A stretch of DNA of 64,000 nt from UBA6170 sp034429975 (lineage in GTDB: Bacteria > Chloroflexota > Anaerolineae > Anaerolineales > Anaerolineaceae). Where the stretch lies: NCBI GenBank assembly GCA_034429975.1, contig DAOUFM010000135.1, positions 62,001 to 126,000 on the forward strand, read 5' to 3'. Positions 35,339 to 44,335 of the stretch are shown here, piece by piece. Each line of letters opens with the position of its first letter. Position 1 is the first letter of the stretch. The notes beneath the pieces were generated by a model that saw nothing but the letters and a program-made list of their open reading frames with translations, did not search any database and was not told the origin of the DNA. The translations under genes were made by a program, and so were the position numbers.

Positions 35339-36699
35339 TGTCATTGCAATCCAAATTGACATTATTATTTACAGGATTAATTGGGGGAGTATTGGCTATC
35401 CTGGGATTAATGGTTTATGGGCTGGTTAATACAATTTTATTGGATCAAATTGACCAGCGCCTATCGCTTTCAGCGCAGGAAATCATTAATGATTTGCGTG
35501 TTTCTTCTGATAACCAGGTAATTCCGGAATTTTTATTAAATGAATTACCTACAGAAAACCAATACATCCAACTTTGGAAGAATTCTGCCCAATTACTTAT
35601 ATCAAAACCTGCTTTTATCAAATCATCTTTAGATGAAAACGGGTTACATCAAGGAAAAATCTTTTACCGAAATAATTGGCTGGATAATGTTCGCCTGCGG
35701 GTGTTAACTGTCCCCTTAGAAACATCCAGAGGCCCGGTAGGAATACTGCAGGTGGGAATCGACCTCACACTTGTTGATATTACGCTTAGTACATTGGCGA
35801 TTGTTCTGGTAATTTTGTTAATTGTTGCCTTAATTGTTGCTGCGATTATTAGTTTTATTATGACTAAAAATACTTTAAACCCGCTCATGCGGGTAACAGA
35901 GTTTGCAAAAGAAATTACCGAAACGAATGATTTGTCAAGGCGAATCCCAATCAGTGAGCAACAAAAAGATGATGAAGTTGGCCAATTGATTTTTTCTTTC
36001 AATGAGACTCTGGGAAGGTTAGATCAGATTCTGAAATCTCAAAAACAGCTTGTTACTGATATCAGCCATGAATTACGGACCCCGCTTACTGTTATAAAAG
36101 GCGAAGTAGGCATAATGAAGAAATACAACCATTATGATATCGATTCATTAATTAGTATTGAAAATGAAGTGGATCGATTGACCAGGTTGGTTGGTAACTT
36201 ATTATTCCTTTCCCAAGCAGAAACAGGAGAAATACCATTAGACAAAAAGCGTTTTTCAGTAGATGACCTGATGTGTGAAGTGTTTCATCACATCCAAACT
36301 CTGGCGGCCGACAGATTAGATCTCAACATTGCTCATATGGATCAAGTTGAAATAATTGGAGATAGAGACCGAATTAAGCAAGTTTTGTTAAACCTAATGG
36401 GAAACGCTATTCAATACACACCAGATGGTGGCAAAATTATCATCCAGTTGGATAAAGATAACAATCAGGCAATTATCAAGATTAAGGATAGTGGCCCAGG
36501 GATTCCCAAAAAAGATCTTCAAAAAATCTTTGATCGTTTTTACCGGGGTGAAAAATCTAGAACTCGAAACCAAACTTCCGGCTTTGGGTTGGGATTGTCC
36601 ATTTCAATGTATATTGTAAATTTACATCACGGGGATTTAAATGTTGAATCTGAAATTGGAGAAGGAACGACATTCACAGTAACTTTACCAGAAAGTTGA
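35338..36699 (+). CDS. Sensor histidine kinase
   Basis: 453 residues: an N-terminal transmembrane helix, an extracytoplasmic domain of about 120 residues, a second helix (ALVALIVAAIISFI-like region near 160-180), HAMP domain, HisKA with phospho-His in DISHELRTPLT, and a HATPase with N box LLNLMGNAIQYT, IKDSGPGIP and GFGLGLSISMYIV. It partners with the preceding OmpR-type regulator. HAMP-HisKA-HATPase order is standard. Confidence 0.95.
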   Translation: MSLQSKLTLLFTGLIGGVLAILGLMVYGLVNTILLDQIDQRLSLSAQEIINDLRVSSDNQVIPEFLLNELPTENQYIQLWKNSAQLLISKPAFIKSSLDENGLHQGKIFYRNNWLDNVRLRVLTVPLETSRGPVGILQVGIDLTLVDITLSTLAIVLVILLIVALIVAAIISFIMTKNTLNPLMRVTEFAKEITETNDLSRRIPISEQQKDDEVGQLIFSFNETLGRLDQILKSQKQLVTDISHELRTPLTVIKGEVGIMKKYNHYDIDSLISIENEVDRLTRLVGNLLFLSQAETGEIPLDKKRFSVDDLMCEVFHHIQTLAADRLDLNIAHMDQVEIIGDRDRIKQVLLNLMGNAIQYTPDGGKIIIQLDKDNNQAIIKIKDSGPGIPKKDLQKIFDRFYRGEKSRTRNQTSGFGLGLSISMYIVNLHHGDLNVESEIGEGTTFTVTLPES

Positions 36700-36719
36700 T
36701 CATTTAATTTAAAAACTTA

Positions 36720-38048
36720 TTATTCTGGAAAAATTCTTGAATAGATCTCAGGCGCAAATTGCATGATCATTTCGCTGCTCAAGGAATTTGATTTACATAT
36801 TTGGGAATAAAGTTCCACGCTTTTTGTTTTAATACGAGTCTGATCCTGATTGTTTAACCGCCAAAGACCAAACCTCTGTGACCAACCTCTTTCCCATTCA
36901 AAGTTATCTACCAGTGTCCAATGAAAATATCCTTTAATTTGATAATTCAAATTAGCTGCGCGCCACAACCGATGAATATGCTCAATGATATATTGCGGCC
37001 TTAATTGATCTTTTGAGTCTTCAATTCCATTTTCAGTAACAATAACTGGCCGATTGAAATGTAATGCCCAATGAATGGCTTGATCGAAACCGTCTGGTAC
37101 ATTTGCAATAAACCCGTTCTCACTAATTTCTGCCGTTTTTGGATAATTGGTTTCATGAAATAATTCTTTTATCTTGAATGGTTTAAAAGTAACCTCATCA
37201 CCAGAATAATAATTTAAGCCAACAAAATCAAAACAATTGCCTTTGGTGCTTATTTTCTCTTTTTTGAAAGCATAACTTAACTTCCCATTTTGTAATGCAT
37301 TTATAAAAGAATTGTTGTATTGGTTGCTTAGAAAATTTGTCATCCATAGGTTAAATGGATTCCACTGAGATGCAGGCCAAAAAGCACGATAACTAATCGC
37401 AGTGCCAATCCGGCTGGTTGGGGAGATCTTCTTGATCGTTAGATAGGCAGCGATGTGCGCCTTTACCATATTAGCTAAAGCCAAATAACTTGCACCCAAA
37501 TCATTTTTACCTGGAGGAAAGCTGCCTTCGATAAACCCTTGATGAGCGAGAACATTGGGTTCATTGATTGGAATCCACATGGTGCAATATTCTTTTAACG
37601 CCTCAACCACTTTCGCTGTATAAATTTCAAACAGATTGACAATTTTTTCATTTTCCCAACCACCAATGTCTGAAAGCCAGATTGGGTCGGTAAAATGATG
37701 CAGGGTGATTATTGGGAAAATGCCGCGATTATGCATCCCTCTTAGCATTTCTCGATAGAAATCCAGTGCGCTTTCATCCCAACGATTTAATTCAGGCTGC
37801 ACTCGACTCCATTCGATCGATAATCGATGGGCGTTTTGGTGAGTTGTCACCACGCGATCCATATCTTCTTTCCACCTCCCGCTCCACCAGTCACAGGCAC
37901 TTCCTGCGATTTGTTGATGGAGGATTTTTCCGGGAATTTGTTCCCATTGATACCAATTCGTGTTTTGGTTAATCCCTTCAACCTGGTAGGCTGAAGTTGA
38001 TGTTCCCCAAAGAAATCCGGTTGGAAAATTAAATGTTGCAGATATCAT
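36720..38048 (-). CDS. Glycoside hydrolase family 1 (beta-glucosidase-like)
   Basis: 442 residues. N-terminal FPTGFLWGTSTSAYQVEG is the GH1 signature; the acid/base Glu is in NEPNV, and the nucleophile Glu in VIVTENGIED. FHWTLVDNFEWERGWSQRFG is the conserved aglycone-site region. It cleaves beta-linked glucosides or galactosides from oligosaccharides. No signal peptide is visible, so it is probably cytoplasmic. It is a single gene, convergent with the histidine kinase. Confidence 0.93.
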   Translation of the reverse strand: MISATFNFPTGFLWGTSTSAYQVEGINQNTNWYQWEQIPGKILHQQIAGSACDWWSGRWKEDMDRVVTTHQNAHRLSIEWSRVQPELNRWDESALDFYREMLRGMHNRGIFPIITLHHFTDPIWLSDIGGWENEKIVNLFEIYTAKVVEALKEYCTMWIPINEPNVLAHQGFIEGSFPPGKNDLGASYLALANMVKAHIAAYLTIKKISPTSRIGTAISYRAFWPASQWNPFNLWMTNFLSNQYNNSFINALQNGKLSYAFKKEKISTKGNCFDFVGLNYYSGDEVTFKPFKIKELFHETNYPKTAEISENGFIANVPDGFDQAIHWALHFNRPVIVTENGIEDSKDQLRPQYIIEHIHRLWRAANLNYQIKGYFHWTLVDNFEWERGWSQRFGLWRLNNQDQTRIKTKSVELYSQICKSNSLSSEMIMQFAPEIYSRIFPE

Positions 38049-38137
38049 CGTAAATTCCTATTGATCACCTAATCTTAATGCAAATTATAATTGGGATTGA
38101 CAATTGTTTTTATTGATTATTAAACTGGAGAAAAAAT

Positions 38138-38650
38138 ATGCAGGATCAATTAGAGATTGAAATTGGAAAAATCCTAATAGAAAAAGAAATTAAAATGGTA
38201 GTGGCAGAATCCTGCACCGGTGGATTGATAAGCCATCGAATAACGAACATACCAGGGTCATCAGAATATTATTTGGGCGGTGTATGTGTGTATTCGAACT
38301 CGGCAAAACGATCTTTATTGAGGGTAAAACCTGAAACACTAGAAAAATATGGCGCTGTAAGTCGAGAAACTGTTTTGGAAATGGCAAAAGGTGTACGAAA
38401 ACTTTTTTCAAAAGAAACCGAAATCGATTCGATTGTGAGCATTTCCGTCAGTGGAATTGCAGGCCCAGGCGGTGGTATGCCTGGGAAACCAGTCGGACTG
38501 GTCTACGTGGGTCTATCATCTTGCTCAGGAACTTGGGCATGGAAAAAAATTTTTAATGGGAATCGTGTTCAGAATAAAGAATTCTCTTCAGATTTTGCTT
38601 TGACAATTCTGAAGAGTTATCTTGAAAATAATCTGATGGCGGAAGAGTGA
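38138..38650 (+). CDS. pncC: CinA C-terminal-type nicotinamide-nucleotide amidohydrolase
   Basis: 170 residues corresponding to the stand-alone CinA C-terminal domain. VVAESCTGGLISHRITNIPG near residue 25 and GIAGPGGGMPGKPVGLVYVGL are the family motifs. PncC-type enzymes convert NMN to nicotinate mononucleotide in pyridine-nucleotide recycling. GGAG lies upstream of ATG 38138. It is eight bases ahead of the GT28 gene. The function would tie in with the pncB gene at 2363. Confidence 0.9.
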   Translation: MQDQLEIEIGKILIEKEIKMVVAESCTGGLISHRITNIPGSSEYYLGGVCVYSNSAKRSLLRVKPETLEKYGAVSRETVLEMAKGVRKLFSKETEIDSIVSISVSGIAGPGGGMPGKPVGLVYVGLSSCSGTWAWKKIFNGNRVQNKEFSSDFALTILKSYLENNLMAEE

Positions 38651-38657
38651 GATCAAT

Positions 38658-39890
38658 ATGGAAGATAAAAAGAAGAAAATTTTAATTCTTACAGCTGATG
38701 CTGGGTTTGGACATCGAAGCGCATCGCTAGCGATTGAAGCTGCTATTGAGGATTTAGCGCCAGATCAATTTTCTGTTACATTACTTAATCCCCTGGACGA
38801 TAAGAAAGCTCCGTCTTTTTTGCATGATTCACAAAGTGAATATGATAAATGGGTTCGAAATGTTCCTGAATTATGGAAGTTTGGGTATGAAATCAGTGAT
38901 TCTCAAATACCAACCACAATTTTGGAAACAATTTTAGTTGTTTCCTTATTTGAGGTATTCAGTGAAATTTTAGAGGAGTTTAAACCAGATATTGTTGTTA
39001 CTACCTATCCCTTATATCAAGCACCTTTTATTGCGGTTAGATCGATCCACAAGTTAAATATTCCGATTATTACGATTGTTACAGATCTTGCCTCAGTTCA
39101 CCAAATTTGGTTCAATGAAAAAGTGGATTTGTTAATTGTTCCAAATAACACGGTCAAAGAAGATGCAATTAAAGCTGGAAACGAAGCATTAAAAATCGCT
39201 GTTATGGGAATTCCGGTAAATCCTGCAATTTTTTCACTCACAGAATCAAAACAGGAAGTTAGACGGAAACTTGGGTGGGATGAATTGAAAACAACCCTGC
39301 TCGTTGTTGGGAGTAACAGAGTGGAACATTTTAAGGATTATCTGAATATTCTTAATCATTCGGGTTTTGACTTTCAACTTATTGTTGTTACTGGTAAAGA
39401 TAAAGAATTACATGAGGAACTGAAGCAAGTAGAGTGGCACCATTCAGTTTTTCTGTATGAGTTTGTAGATCAGATGCCTGCTTTTATGCGCGCCGCTGAT
39501 TTGTTAATCTCAAAAGCAGGCGGATTAATCGTTACAGAAGCCTTAGCTTCAGGTTTACCATTGTTATTGGTGGATGTGATCCCAGGGCAAGAATCGGGTA
39601 ATGCGAAATTGGTGGTTGATTCGAAAGCTGGTTTTTGGGTAAAAAACTCAATGGAATTTATTGAAAGCGTCAGTCATTTAATGATTAATGAGATGGCAAC
39701 TCTGGCTATTATGCAGCAAAATGCAAAAAAGGCGGGGAAGCCCTCATCAGCATTAGATATTGGAAAAATTATTATAGATCGAGTATTGAAAACAAATTTT
39801 CAAGAGCATCCGAAAAAGGATTTTATTCAAAAATTAGAGAAATTGTTGAATAAAAATGAAATTAACTGGACCAAAAAGAGTGATTATTAA
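38658..39890 (+). CDS. MGDG synthase-like glycosyltransferase, second copy (GT28)
   Basis: 410 residues, paralogous to the protein at 6825. Its N-terminal ILTADAGFGHRSASLAIEAA corresponds to the MGDG-synthase signature but reads AGFGHRS rather than GGGHRS. The C-terminal motif is KAGGLIVTEALASGLPLLLV. Likely glycosylates a lipid such as diacylglycerol. A charged extra tail of about 25 residues is present. Different acceptor motifs in the two copies suggest different products or sequential steps. Confidence 0.82.
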   Translation: MEDKKKKILILTADAGFGHRSASLAIEAAIEDLAPDQFSVTLLNPLDDKKAPSFLHDSQSEYDKWVRNVPELWKFGYEISDSQIPTTILETILVVSLFEVFSEILEEFKPDIVVTTYPLYQAPFIAVRSIHKLNIPIITIVTDLASVHQIWFNEKVDLLIVPNNTVKEDAIKAGNEALKIAVMGIPVNPAIFSLTESKQEVRRKLGWDELKTTLLVVGSNRVEHFKDYLNILNHSGFDFQLIVVTGKDKELHEELKQVEWHHSVFLYEFVDQMPAFMRAADLLISKAGGLIVTEALASGLPLLLVDVIPGQESGNAKLVVDSKAGFWVKNSMEFIESVSHLMINEMATLAIMQQNAKKAGKPSSALDIGKIIIDRVLKTNFQEHPKKDFIQKLEKLLNKNEINWTKKSDY

Positions 39891-39930
39891 GGCTTTCTAA
39901 TATCCGCTTCAATTCTTTTAACCTACCGGA

Positions 39931-39939
39931 TGATATAAT
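39931..39939 (+). promoter_or_regulatory. Extended -10 promoter of the ccm operon
   Basis: TGA followed by TATAAT, about 103 bases before the ccmE ATG. It is the only promoter-like element seen in the 151-base gap before ccmE and would leave an AT-rich leader of about 95 bases. Confidence 0.5.
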
Positions 39940-40041
39940 ACACTAGTTAAAAAATGATTTACGTCCTATTCGAATTTAACCCTTTATTAATCTCAATATG
40001 GAAAAATTAGATCATCAATTAAGCTATCAAACGGAGGTTAC

Positions 40042-40557
40042 ATGCAAGTCACAGATCAAAAATTAGTTAGAAAGGGCAGCCAGAAAAAATTTATTTTTGG
40101 TGGAATATTAATCATTGCTGCAATAGTATTACTTATTATCACAAATACTAAAGCAGGCGCTCAATACTTTCTGACAGTAGATGAAATAAAAGATAGACAA
40201 AATGAAATTATTGGAAAAGATATTCGAGTTTCCGGAGCGGTGCTCGGAGATACGATTGAATACGATACACATAATCTAATCTTACAATTTGATGTTGCTC
40301 ATGTACCGGGGGATAATAAAGAAATAGACGCACAGGGCGGATTGGCACTAGTTCTTCATCAAGCGGTGATGAATCCTGAAGCAAATCGATTACATGTAGT
40401 TTATGAAGGTGTCATGCCTGATTTATTACAAAATGAAGCCCAGGCTATTATGACTGGAAAAATTGGAGAAGATGGGGTTTTTCACGCATCTGAATTGCTA
40501 TTAAAATGCCCGACGAAATATGAAGAAGCTCTTCCAGAACAATCAGCTCAAAGCTGA
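40042..40557 (+). CDS. ccmE: Cytochrome c maturation haem chaperone CcmE, cysteine type
   Basis: 171 residues: one N-terminal transmembrane helix (about 17-35), then the OB-fold haem-binding domain with YEGVMPDLL. The classical haem-binding histidine (HxxxY) is replaced by Cys156 in CPTKY, giving CxxxY with Tyr160. Cys-type CcmE proteins are known from archaea and some bacteria such as Desulfovibrio. It carries haem from CcmABCD to CcmFH. It begins the operon with GGAGG upstream, and its stop codon lies inside a terminator-like hairpin. Confidence 0.93.
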   Translation: MQVTDQKLVRKGSQKKFIFGGILIIAAIVLLIITNTKAGAQYFLTVDEIKDRQNEIIGKDIRVSGAVLGDTIEYDTHNLILQFDVAHVPGDNKEIDAQGGLALVLHQAVMNPEANRLHVVYEGVMPDLLQNEAQAIMTGKIGEDGVFHASELLLKCPTKYEEALPEQSAQS

Positions 40558-40570
40558 TTGTTCTATTTTT
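40540..40570 (+). terminator. Terminator-like hairpin at the end of ccmE
   Basis: CAATCAGCT (40540-40548) pairs perfectly with AGCTGATTG (40552-40560) around CAA; TTCTATTTTT follows. It spans the ccmE stop codon, ahead of ccmF. Probably a leaky terminator that lowers downstream expression. Confidence 0.6.
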
Positions 40571-40597
40571 CCCGATTAATTTTTATTGGAGTTTTTT

Positions 40598-42670
40598 ATG
40601 TTACCCAACATTGGATTTGGATCTTTAGTAATTACTTTAATTGTAAGTTTATATGCTATTGTTTCTGCGCTAATTGGCGTAAAGAAAAATTTATATAAGT
40701 ATGTAGAAAGTGCCCGACGAGCGTTATTGTTGTCCTTTCCGTTGATTACTTTAACAGCGTTATGCATTATCATTTTATTGGTTAACCAAAATTATGAAGT
40801 TCAGTACGTCTATAATGTGACCAGTAGCACCATGCCTTTATACTTGAAAATAACAGCTTTATGGGGTGGACAAGCAGGATCATTGGTATTTTGGGCTTGG
40901 TTAATGTCCATTTTTGCGTCAGCAGTTACTTTAAGGCGTTGGGATAGAGATCTGGATATGCTCCCCTGGGTGATCATTGTGACATCAGTGACCTTGGTTT
41001 TCTTTCTGGCGATGATTATTGCTTTTGAAAACCCCTTTGTAAGGTTTTGGTCTGTTCCTGGTCACGGAGAAATGGTCGCAATGTTTCAACCGCAGGGAGG
41101 TAGACTTATTCATCCGATGGATGGAAGAGGCTTAAATCCCTTATTAAGACATCCAGGAATGATCATTCATCCTCCTATGTTATATCTGGGGTTTGTTTCC
41201 TTCGTAATTCCTTACGCTTTCGGCATGTCAGCATTAATAACTGGTCGAAAAGATGACCGCTGGATACGATTAACCAGAAGGTGGACTCTAGTCGCCTGGA
41301 TGTTTTTATCGATTGGTTTGATCTTAGGAAGCCGCTGGGCTTATGATGTACTTGGCTGGGGTGGCTATTGGGCCTGGGATCCTGTGGAAAACGCAGCCCT
41401 GTTACCCTGGTTGTCAGGAACTGCTTTCTTACATTCTGTGATGATTCAGGAAAAGAGAGGTTTATTTAAACGTTGGAACATGATCCTGGTCATTCTTACA
41501 TATTCACTGGTTATCTTTGGAACATTTTTGACTCGATCTGGCGTACTCTCTTCTGTTCATGCCTTCGCTCAAAGCGCAATTGGTCCCATGTTCTTTATCT
41601 ATATCGGAGTTACCTTTATTATCTCTTTGGCTTTTTTGATAAAACGATGGGACGATTTGCATTCTGAAGGGATCATGACCTCCTTGCTTTCCAGAGAATC
41701 ATTGTTTTTAGTCAATAACCTTTTATTTATCGGAATCTTAATTGTGGTTTTTTGGGGTACCGTATATCCCCTAATCTCAGAATTATTAACTGGACAAAAA
41801 GTAACGGTAGGACCACCTTTTTATACGAGTACAACCGGGCCATTGTTTGCTGCTCTTTTATTGTTAATGGGTGTTGCACCGCTTTCTGCTTGGGGCCATT
41901 CGACTTGGAAAACTCTAGGAAAAGCTATTTGGATTCCAGGATTAGCCTCACTCATTTTGTTAATTATCTTAATTGTCAGCGGTGTAAGGAGCGTAGGAGC
42001 ATTAATTGGTATGACATTGTCTTCTCTGGCTGCATTTGTCACGATACATGAATTTTGGAGGGGAGCGGTTGCCCGACACAAGCGCAGCGGTGAAAATTAC
42101 CTGGTTGCGCTATGGAAATTGACCGCGCGTAATCGGCGCCGGTATGGAGGGTACATTATTCACTTAAGCGTTGTATTGATGGCATTAGGGATTCTTGGCA
42201 TTGAAGTGTTTCAAACCGAAACTCAAGGGAGGCTTACTCCTGGTCAGAGTCTTTCTCTGGCAGGTTATACCATAACTTATAAAAATTTAGATGTATTTGA
42301 TGTGGCTGATGGTAGAAACGTTGCCAGAGCTGTTCTTTCTGTTTCCAAGAATGGGAAGAATTTAGGGGAACTTTATCCTCGCAGAGATTTCTATTATGAT
42401 AGCCAACAACCTATGACTATTCCAGGGTTAAGGAGCACTATCGAAGATGATTTGTATATCGTTTTGGTCAATTGGGAACAAATTTCATCTCAAGGTGCTA
42501 CCTTTAAGGTTTTTCATAATCCTCTGGTAAATTGGCTTTGGATTGGAGGATTTCTCCTGGTGATTGGGTCGTTTATCGCAGCCTGGCCAACTCCTGAAAA
42601 GGATGTTGAGATGATAACAAAAAAAGTGATGAATCGCGAGTATGGCAAATTGGCTTCTAAATCATCTTAA
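40598..42670 (+). CDS. ccmF: Cytochrome c haem lyase subunit CcmF
   Basis: 690-residue polytopic membrane protein of the cytochrome c synthetase. The WWD-type haem-handling region is GWGGYWAWDPVENAALLPWL; periplasmic and membrane histidines are present (HPPMLYLGF, HSVMIQEKRGLF). About 14-15 transmembrane helices. I use ATG 40598, since TTGGAG precedes it; the frame extends to 40586. It joins haem from CcmE to apocytochrome with CcmH. Confidence 0.95.
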   Translation: MLPNIGFGSLVITLIVSLYAIVSALIGVKKNLYKYVESARRALLLSFPLITLTALCIIILLVNQNYEVQYVYNVTSSTMPLYLKITALWGGQAGSLVFWAWLMSIFASAVTLRRWDRDLDMLPWVIIVTSVTLVFFLAMIIAFENPFVRFWSVPGHGEMVAMFQPQGGRLIHPMDGRGLNPLLRHPGMIIHPPMLYLGFVSFVIPYAFGMSALITGRKDDRWIRLTRRWTLVAWMFLSIGLILGSRWAYDVLGWGGYWAWDPVENAALLPWLSGTAFLHSVMIQEKRGLFKRWNMILVILTYSLVIFGTFLTRSGVLSSVHAFAQSAIGPMFFIYIGVTFIISLAFLIKRWDDLHSEGIMTSLLSRESLFLVNNLLFIGILIVVFWGTVYPLISELLTGQKVTVGPPFYTSTTGPLFAALLLLMGVAPLSAWGHSTWKTLGKAIWIPGLASLILLIILIVSGVRSVGALIGMTLSSLAAFVTIHEFWRGAVARHKRSGENYLVALWKLTARNRRRYGGYIIHLSVVLMALGILGIEVFQTETQGRLTPGQSLSLAGYTITYKNLDVFDVADGRNVARAVLSVSKNGKNLGELYPRRDFYYDSQQPMTIPGLRSTIEDDLYIVLVNWEQISSQGATFKVFHNPLVNWLWIGGFLLVIGSFIAAWPTPEKDVEMITKKVMNREYGKLASKSS

Positions 42671-42689
42671 TTTTTCTAAGAGGTTGCTG

Positions 42690-43199
42690 ATGAAACAAAA
42701 AGATTTGAAAATTTATAGAAAAATGGCATTCATTTTTCCAGTTTTTTTTATTTGCATGCTTGCATTTTCTTTTACAATAGTGTCTGCACAGAGCGAAAAT
42801 CCTACAGATGATGAAGTGAATGCAATTGCGCGAGAATTGTATTGCCCGGTTTGTGAAAATGTGCCACTGGATGTTTGCCCTACACAGGCGTGTGCTCAAT
42901 GGCGTGGTTTAATTAAAGAAAAATTAGTCCAGGGCTGGAATAAAGACCAGATCAAGCAATATTTTGTTGATCAATATGGCGATCGCGTTTTAGCACAACC
43001 GCCAGCAAGAGGATTAAATTGGCTGGTTTATATTTTACCTCCTTTATTTTTTCTGATTGGAGTATATCTTGTCTATTTAAATCTCAAGAATATCAAGAAA
43101 CCAGCAAAGAACGTTAATCCCGTGGTCACTCAACAAGATGAAAAATATCTCAATGAAATTGAAAAGGCATTAAATGCATTAAAGAAAAATGATGAATAA
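42690..43199 (+). CDS. ccmH: Cytochrome c maturation protein CcmH, four-cysteine variant
   Basis: 169 residues: signal/anchor helix, a small periplasmic helical domain with the apocytochrome-reducing LYCPVC motif (LRCxxC family), and a C-terminal membrane helix. Two further cysteines follow closely (LDVCPTQAC), which the classical proteobacterial CcmH lacks. DQIKQYFVDQYGDRVLAQPP is the conserved downstream segment. ATG 42690 is used because AGAGG is correctly spaced; an upstream frame from 42642 lies inside ccmF. Its stop overlaps the next start (TAATG). Confidence 0.9.
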   Translation: MKQKDLKIYRKMAFIFPVFFICMLAFSFTIVSAQSENPTDDEVNAIARELYCPVCENVPLDVCPTQACAQWRGLIKEKLVQGWNKDQIKQYFVDQYGDRVLAQPPARGLNWLVYILPPLFFLIGVYLVYLNLKNIKKPAKNVNPVVTQQDEKYLNEIEKALNALKKNDE

Positions 43200-43777
43200 T
43201 GGTAGGTTACAAAATGGAAAAAATAACTATAGATGATTCAATAAAAAAGAAAAAGCTTCCTCCCTGGGCGATCGTATTTGCGTTCGCTGTTTTGTTAGGA
43301 TTTTTAGCATTATTGGGATGGGGTTTAAAAAATGCTCAACAAGGGCCGGTGCAAATAGGACAAACGGTTCCCACTTTCGAATTATTGACTTTTAATGGTG
43401 AAAAATATCATACCGAGAATCTACGGGGACAAGTGATCGTCCTAAATTTTTGGGCCTCCTGGTGTAAGCCTTGTGAACAGGAGGCTGCAGATTTAGAGAA
43501 AGCCTGGCAATATTACCAGGATAGCGGTGAAGTGGTGTTTCTAGGAGTTGATTATGTAGATACTGAAACAGAAGCATTGGGATATCTCAATAAATTCAAT
43601 ATAAGTTATCCTAATGGTCCAGATCTGCGGACGGTAATTTCTCAAATTTTTAGAATTAGCGGTGTTCCAGAAACATATATTATCGATAAAACCGGGAAAT
43701 TAGCAGCCCGAAAAATTGGCCCTTTTATTTCGATCAATGAGATTACCAATATGATTGACCCACTATTAAGCCAATAA
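43199..43777 (+). CDS. ccmG: Thioredoxin-like CcmG/ResA/DsbE protein
   Basis: About 190 residues with one N-terminal membrane anchor (AIVFAFAVLLGFLALLGWGL) and an extracytoplasmic thioredoxin domain. The active site is WCKPC in LNFWASWCKPCEQEA; the cis-Pro is in SGVPETYIID. It keeps apocytochrome or CcmH cysteines reduced. The start is either ATG 43199, overlapping ccmH, or ATG 43214, which has AGGT upstream. Confidence 0.92.
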   Translation: MVGYKMEKITIDDSIKKKKLPPWAIVFAFAVLLGFLALLGWGLKNAQQGPVQIGQTVPTFELLTFNGEKYHTENLRGQVIVLNFWASWCKPCEQEAADLEKAWQYYQDSGEVVFLGVDYVDTETEALGYLNKFNISYPNGPDLRTVISQIFRISGVPETYIIDKTGKLAARKIGPFISINEITNMIDPLLSQ

Positions 43778-43788
43778 AAGGAGATTTT

Positions 43789-44319
43789 ATGGATATTGGT
43801 TCTATTTTTTTTATTTTAGGGATTTTGATTGTTGTTGCTCTTTTCATTTTTCAACCCTTCATGGATGAACGCAGACATGAAGTATTAGTTGCTCAGGCAG
43901 TACCAGCTTTGGAAAAAGAAATGCATATATCATCATTATTGGCTGAACGAGAAAGGATTCTCAGAGCTTTACAGGAACTTGAATTCGATTTTAATTTAGG
44001 AAAAATTCCTGAGGAAGATTATCCGGATCAAAGACAATATTTATTGCAAAAAGGTGCTGAGGTATTCAAAGTGCTGGATGAAATAACGGGAGACAGCCAA
44101 AGTGAGAATCAGGTGGAACGAATTGAGGCCTTAGTGGATGCCGCCCGTGCTGATGGCGAAGAAATAACCGGAAAAATGGTTAAGGATGCTAATGTTGAAT
44201 CACTAATTGCATCCAGAAAACGATCCAATGAGTTAAAACCAGATCGTTTTTGCCCAAAATGCGGAAAACCTGTTTCGAAAAATGACAAATTTTGTTCAAA
44301 ATGTGGAAACACACTTTGA
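43789..44319 (+). CDS. Zinc-ribbon membrane protein in CcmI position
   Basis: 176 residues: an N-terminal transmembrane helix (GSIFFILGILIVVALFIF), a central helical coiled region (LLAERERILRALQELEFDFNLG is similar to the start of CcmI-type proteins), and a C-terminal zinc ribbon CPKCGKPVSKNDKFCSKCG. No TPR array is present. The LEFDFNLGKIPEEDY pattern recurs in the tail of the next gene (RNELTA context), pointing to a shared helical hairpin. Likely an accessory of cytochrome c assembly. Confidence 0.7.
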   Translation: MDIGSIFFILGILIVVALFIFQPFMDERRHEVLVAQAVPALEKEMHISSLLAERERILRALQELEFDFNLGKIPEEDYPDQRQYLLQKGAEVFKVLDEITGDSQSENQVERIEALVDAARADGEEITGKMVKDANVESLIASRKRSNELKPDRFCPKCGKPVSKNDKFCSKCGNTL

Positions 44320-44335
44320 AAGATTGTGGATAACA

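Noticed and set aside
218..39999. The 16-base sequence CTTTATTAATCTCAAT near 219 and near 39983
   Set aside because: In 64 kb of AT-rich DNA one 16-base match is expected by chance; flanks do not match.
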